Shown: piece after piece, positions 6,893-8,942 of the stretch
Position numbering within the stretch: the stretch's first letter is position 1
Layout of the letters: each line of letters starts with the position of its first letter
Notes under the pieces: model-generated
Database searches by the model: none
What the model was told of the DNA's origin: nothing
Seen by the model: the letters and a program-made list of their open reading frames with translations, nothing else
Made by a program: the position numbers and the translations under genes
Assembly: GCA_014379885.1 (NCBI GenBank)
Contig: JACMKW010000112.1
Coordinates: forward strand, 1 to 8,942
DNA: 8,942 nt
Source of the DNA: Rhizobacter sp.
GTDB lineage: Bacteria; Pseudomonadota; Gammaproteobacteria; Burkholderiales; Burkholderiaceae
Direction of reading: 5' to 3'

Positions 6893-7669
6893 TCAGCCGG
6901 CGCCCATCACCTGGCTGAAACCGCCGTCGACATAGGTGATTTCGGCGCTGATGCCAGCGGCGAGATCCGACAGCAGGAAAGCGGCCGCGTTGCCCACGTC
7001 GTCGATCGTCACGTTGCGGCGGATCGGTGCGGCAGCGGCGAACTCGGCCTGCAACTTGCCGAAGTCCTTGATGCCCGAAGCGGCCAGCGTCTTGATCGGC
7101 CCGGCCGAGATGCCGTTGACCCGCACCCCGCGCGCGCCCAGGCTTTGCGCCAGGTAACGCACGCTCGACTCCAGCGACGCCTTGGCCAAGCCCATGGTGT
7201 TGTAATTGGGAACAAAACGCACCGCACCCAGGTAGGTCAGCGTCAGCAGCGCTGCGCCCGGGCGCAGCAGCGGCAGGGCCGCCTTGGCCATGGCGGGGAA
7301 GCTGTAGGCCGAAATGTCATGTGCAATCCGGTAGTTCTCGCGCGTCATGCCGTCGAGAAAATCACCGGCAATGGCCTCGCGTGGCGCAAAGCCGATGGAG
7401 TGCACAAAACCGTCGAACTGCGGCCAGGCTTCGCCCAGCTGCTTGAAGGTGGCGTCGATCTGCTCATCGCTGCTCACGTCGCAGTCAAACACCAGCTTGG
7501 AGCCGAATTCAGCGGCGAAATCAGTGATGCGTTCGCGAAAACGCTCGCCCACATAGCTGAAGGCGAGCTCAGCTCCCTCGCGGTGGCAGGCCCGGGCGAT
7601 GCCATAGGCGATGGAGCGGTTGTTCAAAACGCCGGTGATCAAGAAACGTTTGCCGGCCAAAAATCCCAT
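6893..7669 (-). CDS. fabI: Enoyl-[acyl-carrier-protein] reductase (NADH), FabI
   Basis: Cytoplasmic short-chain dehydrogenase that reduces trans-2-enoyl-ACP with NADH in the last step of each fatty-acid elongation cycle. 258 residues, near the 262 of E. coli Fab[14 protein letters not shown] (11-23) is the nucleotide-binding loop. SIGFAPREA (91-99) includes Gly93. The catalytic pair of the Tyr-x6-Lys motif is Tyr156 and Lys163 in YNTMGLAK, with Tyr146 in TYLGA; numbering coincides with E. coli. Residues tied to triclosan sensitivity (Gly93, Met159, Phe203) are the sensitive forms. The start is ATG 7669, with GGAGA about 5 nt before it; the open frame continues upstream but the family begins at MGFLAGKR. 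It is convergent with pulA and divergent from rimP. It has no link to starch metabolism. Two 12-bp direct repeats lie just upstream of its ribosome site. Confidence 0.96.
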   Translation of the reverse strand: MGFLAGKRFLITGVLNNRSIAYGIARACHREGAELAFSYVGERFRERITDFAAEFGSKLVFDCDVSSDEQIDATFKQLGEAWPQFDGFVHSIGFAPREAIAGDFLDGMTRENYRIAHDISAYSFPAMAKAALPLLRPGAALLTLTYLGAVRFVPNYNTMGLAKASLESSVRYLAQSLGARGVRVNGISAGPIKTLAASGIKDFGKLQAEFAAAAPIRRNVTIDDVGNAAAFLLSDLAAGISAEITYVDGGFSQVMGAG

Positions 7670-7677
7670 GCTGTCTC

Positions 7678-7703
7678 CGCACTGTTGAAATCGCACTGTT
7701 GAA
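7678..7703 (-). repeat. Two 12-bp direct repeats in the fabI 5' region
   Basis: CGCACTGTTGAA occurs at 7678-7689 and again at 7692-7703, a 14-bp period. On the fabI strand this is TTCAACAGTGCG twice, the second copy running straight into the GGAGA ribosome site. It could be a regulator's tandem site, an mRNA element or a small duplication. I see no good sigma-70 boxes for fabI nearby. Confidence 0.7.
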
Positions 7704-7798
7704 TGAAAGTCAGCCGCGATTCTGGCACGCGGCCCCTGCCCTGGCCCAGCACAGTGGCCCACGGGGCGTGACTCTGCGAGTCTTGACAAACTCTGGGC

Positions 7799-7827
7799 TT
7801 GCTGGTGTTTCCACCTGAGGCTACAAT
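7799..7827 (+). promoter_or_regulatory. Candidate sigma-70 promoter of rimP-nusA
   Basis: TTGCTG (7799-7804, 3 of 6) and TACAAT (7822-7827, 5 of 6) are 17 bp apart, predicting a start near 7834. A consensus TTGACA at 7783-7788 is 33 bp from this -10 and so cannot pair with it. A short dyad GACTC-TGC-GAGTC (7770-7782) lies just ahead of that TTGACA. Confidence 0.55.
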
Positions 7828-7831
7828 GCGC

Positions 7832-7845
7832 TTTTCGCAAGAAAA
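7832..7845 (+). other. Small TTTTC-GCAA-GAAAA hairpin at the rimP transcript start
   Basis: TTTTC (7832-7836) and GAAAA (7841-7845) pair around a GCAA loop, a GNRA tetraloop closed by C-G. It overlaps the predicted transcription start, so it would be the 5' hairpin of the rimP leader if transcription begins at or before 7832. AAGAAAA could alternatively pair with the downstream T-run and so compete with the terminator. Confidence 0.4.
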
Positions 7846-7849
7846 CTGC

Positions 7850-7972
7850 ATGGGCGGATTCTTCCAGCCCTTTTTTTTTTGCTTGATCGACTTTGCGGTA
7901 GTGCCCTGGCCTAGATTTTTCGGCCGGGGAGCAAGCAGGCCTGAACAAGCTGATCAGGCCCTGATTGACTGA
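7850..7972 (+). CDS. Possible 40-residue leader ORF overlapping the rimP start
   Basis: ATG at 7850 opens [20 protein letters not shown] and runs 40 codons to TGA at 7970-7972, overlapping the rimP TTG (7965) by 8 nt. The first codons lie on the terminator hairpin and its T-run, which encodes Phe codons. An in-frame ATG at 7826 would give 48 residues but overlaps the -10 box. There is no good Shine-Dalgarno sequence (only AAGAAA-like). It may be chance; translation would, however, place a ribosome over the terminator and couple to rimP. Confidence 0.2.
   Translation: MGGFFQPFFFCLIDFAVVPWPRFFGRGASRPEQADQALID
7852..7880 (+). terminator. Intrinsic terminator in the rimP leader (putative attenuator)
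   Basis: GGGCGGA (7852-7858) pairs with TCC-A-GCCC (7863-7870, one bulged A) around a TTCT loop, followed at once by ten T residues (7871-7880). This is a convincing rightward terminator, about 40 nt after the predicted start and 85 nt before rimP. On the other strand it has no T-run, so it does not serve fabI. Its place in the leader suggests premature termination control of rimP-nusA. Confidence 0.75.
7938..7960 (+). other. Hairpin just upstream of the rimP start
   Basis: GGCCTGA (7938-7944) pairs with TCAGGCC (7954-7960) around a 9-nt loop and ends 4 nt before the TTG start at 7965. If it forms, it occupies the place where a Shine-Dalgarno sequence would be expected. There is no T-run after it. 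It may control rimP translation or signal that the true start is the GTG at 7986. Confidence 0.5.
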
Positions 7973-8528
7973 ACGACAGCAAAGCGTGAACTGGCAAACC
8001 GTTGTTGAAAGCACCGTGACCGGCCTCGGTTACGACCTGGTGGACTGCGAACGCAGCCCCAAGGGCTTGCTGCGCGTCTACATCGATCGCGTGGCCAATG
8101 ACCCGACAGGTGAGTACATCGTGGTCGAAGACTGCGAGAAGGTCACCCGACAGCTACAGCACGTGCTTGAAGTCGAAGGCTGTGCCTACGAACGGCTTGA
8201 AGTGTCGTCGCCCGGCCTGGACCGCCCGCTGAAGAAGCTGGCCGACTACCAGCGCTTTGTGGGGCAAGAGATCGATCTGAGTTTGAAGTTGGCTTTCCAG
8301 GGACGCAAGCACTACCGTGGCGTGCTGGAGGTGTTGGGCGAAGAGTGGCGCCTCGTCATCAGTGACGGCAAGACGTCCGCCCAGGCCCTGGATTTTTCGC
8401 TCGAAGAAGTAAAAGAGGCCCGCCTCGTGCCCGTAGTGGATTTCAAAGGTCGGCGTTTCTTGCCGGCTGCGCAATCCGAGGGTGATGAGGCGACGGCTGC
8501 TGATGTTGACGGAGATCGCAAGCAATGA
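7965..8528 (+). CDS. rimP: Ribosome maturation factor RimP
   Basis: Cytoplasmic factor needed for maturation of the 30S ribosomal subunit. 187 residues from TTG 7965. N-terminal domain: [25 protein letters not shown] (about 18-42), [20 protein letters not shown] (50-69) and [17 protein letters not shown] (72-88), the most conserved RimP block. The C-terminal SH3-like domain includes [26 protein letters not shown] and [13 protein letters not shown]. The last 20 or so residues are an acidic, probably disordered tail. The frame opens right after TGA (7962-7964), so the start is TTG 7965 or GTG 7986; neither has a clear Shine-Dalgarno sequence and 7986 would still keep the domain. Its stop overlaps the nusA start (ATGA), so the two are translationally coupled, as in the widespread rimP-nusA-infB operon. 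Confidence 0.93.
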   Translation: MTERQQSVNWQTVVESTVTGLGYDLVDCERSPKGLLRVYIDRVANDPTGEYIVVEDCEKVTRQLQHVLEVEGCAYERLEVSSPGLDRPLKKLADYQRFVGQEIDLSLKLAFQGRKHYRGVLEVLGEEWRLVISDGKTSAQALDFSLEEVKEARLVPVVDFKGRRFLPAAQSEGDEATAADVDGDRKQ

Positions 8529-8942
8529 ATCGTGAACTGCTGATGCTGGTAGACGCCATCTCGCGCGAAAAAAGCGTGGATCGCGAAGTCGTGTTCAACG
8601 CCGTCGAGGCTGCGCTGGCCTCGGCCAGCAAGAAGCTGCATGGCGGCGAGGTCGACGTTCGCGTGACCATTGATCGCGAGAGCGGCGAATACGAGACCTT
8701 CCGCCGCTGGCACGTGGTGCCGAATGAAGCCGGCCTGCAACTACCCGACTCCGAGATCCTGCTGTTCGAAGCGCAAGAGCAGATCTCCGACATCGAGGTC
8801 GACGACTACATCGAAGAGCCCGTCGAGTCGGTGACCATCGGCCGCATCGGCGCGCAAGCCGCCAAGCAGGTAATCCTGCAGAAGATCCGTGATGCGGAGC
8901 GTGAGCAACTGCTGACCGATTTTCTGTCGCGTGGAGACAAGG
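8525..8942 (+). CDS. nusA: Transcription termination/antitermination factor NusA (N-terminal 139 residues; cut by right edge)
   Basis: Binds RNA polymerase and modulates pausing, intrinsic and Rho-dependent termination and antitermination. The visible part is the NusA N-terminal, polymerase-binding domain: [37 protein letters not shown] (1-37), [23 protein letters not shown] (43-65), then [23 protein letters not shown] at about 106-128, the conserved lead into the S1 domain. The S1, KH and acidic repeat domains lie outside. ATG 8525 overlaps the rimP stop by 4 nt, and GGAGA (8511-8515) sits 9 nt upstream. NusA is known in E. coli to affect expression of its own operon, which fits the terminator seen in the rimP leader. 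Confidence 0.95.
   Translation, partial: MNRELLMLVDAISREKSVDREVVFNAVEAALASASKKLHGGEVDVRVTIDRESGEYETFRRWHVVPNEAGLQLPDSEILLFEAQEQISDIEVDDYIEEPVESVTIGRIGAQAAKQVILQKIRDAEREQLLTDFLSRGDK

Noticed and set aside
7783..7827. Consensus TTGACA (7783-7788) paired with TACAAT (7822-7827) as a single promoter
   Set aside because: The spacing is 33 bp, about twice what sigma-70 allows. TTGCTG at 7799 with a 17-bp spacer fits instead.

Overview
The window looks like the chromosome of a high-GC betaproteobacterium, most likely Burkholderiales (Comamonadaceae, Rubrivivax or Leptothrix type). The reasons are the GC-rich third codon positions, the CGGGGGG lipoprotein start of the debranching enzyme, and the order rimP-nusA next to a housekeeping fabI. 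I inferred the taxon from protein style and gene order, not from a marker gene.

Left and centre (1-6832) form a starch/maltodextrin locus built around one divergent control region. Leftward run lamB (maltoporin) and then a GH13 alpha-glucosidase, which is cut by the left edge. Rightward run glk (glucokinase, TTG start), a small exported SHOCT-domain protein of unknown role, and a 1011-residue pullulanase lipoprotein. The pathway reads directly from the genes. Pullulanase on the cell surface or outer membrane cuts alpha-1,6 branches, LamB lets maltodextrins through the outer membrane, the alpha-glucosidase releases glucose, and Glk makes glucose 6-phosphate. An inner-membrane transporter and a regulator must exist but are not in view.

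The 318-bp lamB-glk gap (1677-1994) holds three 15-bp sites of one pattern, TGTAGT-N5-TAC(A/T). One sits on the predicted glk transcription start and two lie on the lamB side. They are the best candidates for a shared operator and resemble the known HexR-type palindrome. The short lamB-glucosidase gap holds three back-to-back hairpins, which probably set the relative amounts of the two products.

Right part (6833-8942) is housekeeping. A bidirectional terminator separates pullulanase from the convergent fabI (enoyl-ACP reductase). fabI is divergent from rimP-nusA, with nusA cut by the right edge. The rimP leader carries a promoter followed by a hairpin plus ten T residues, i.e. a premature terminator that could attenuate this transcription-factor operon.

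I found no tRNA, rRNA, CRISPR array, insertion sequence or phage gene, and no sign of a wholly new defence or mobile system. The novel material is regulatory (operator triplet, hairpin cluster, rimP attenuator) plus one uncharacterised exported protein inside a starch operon.
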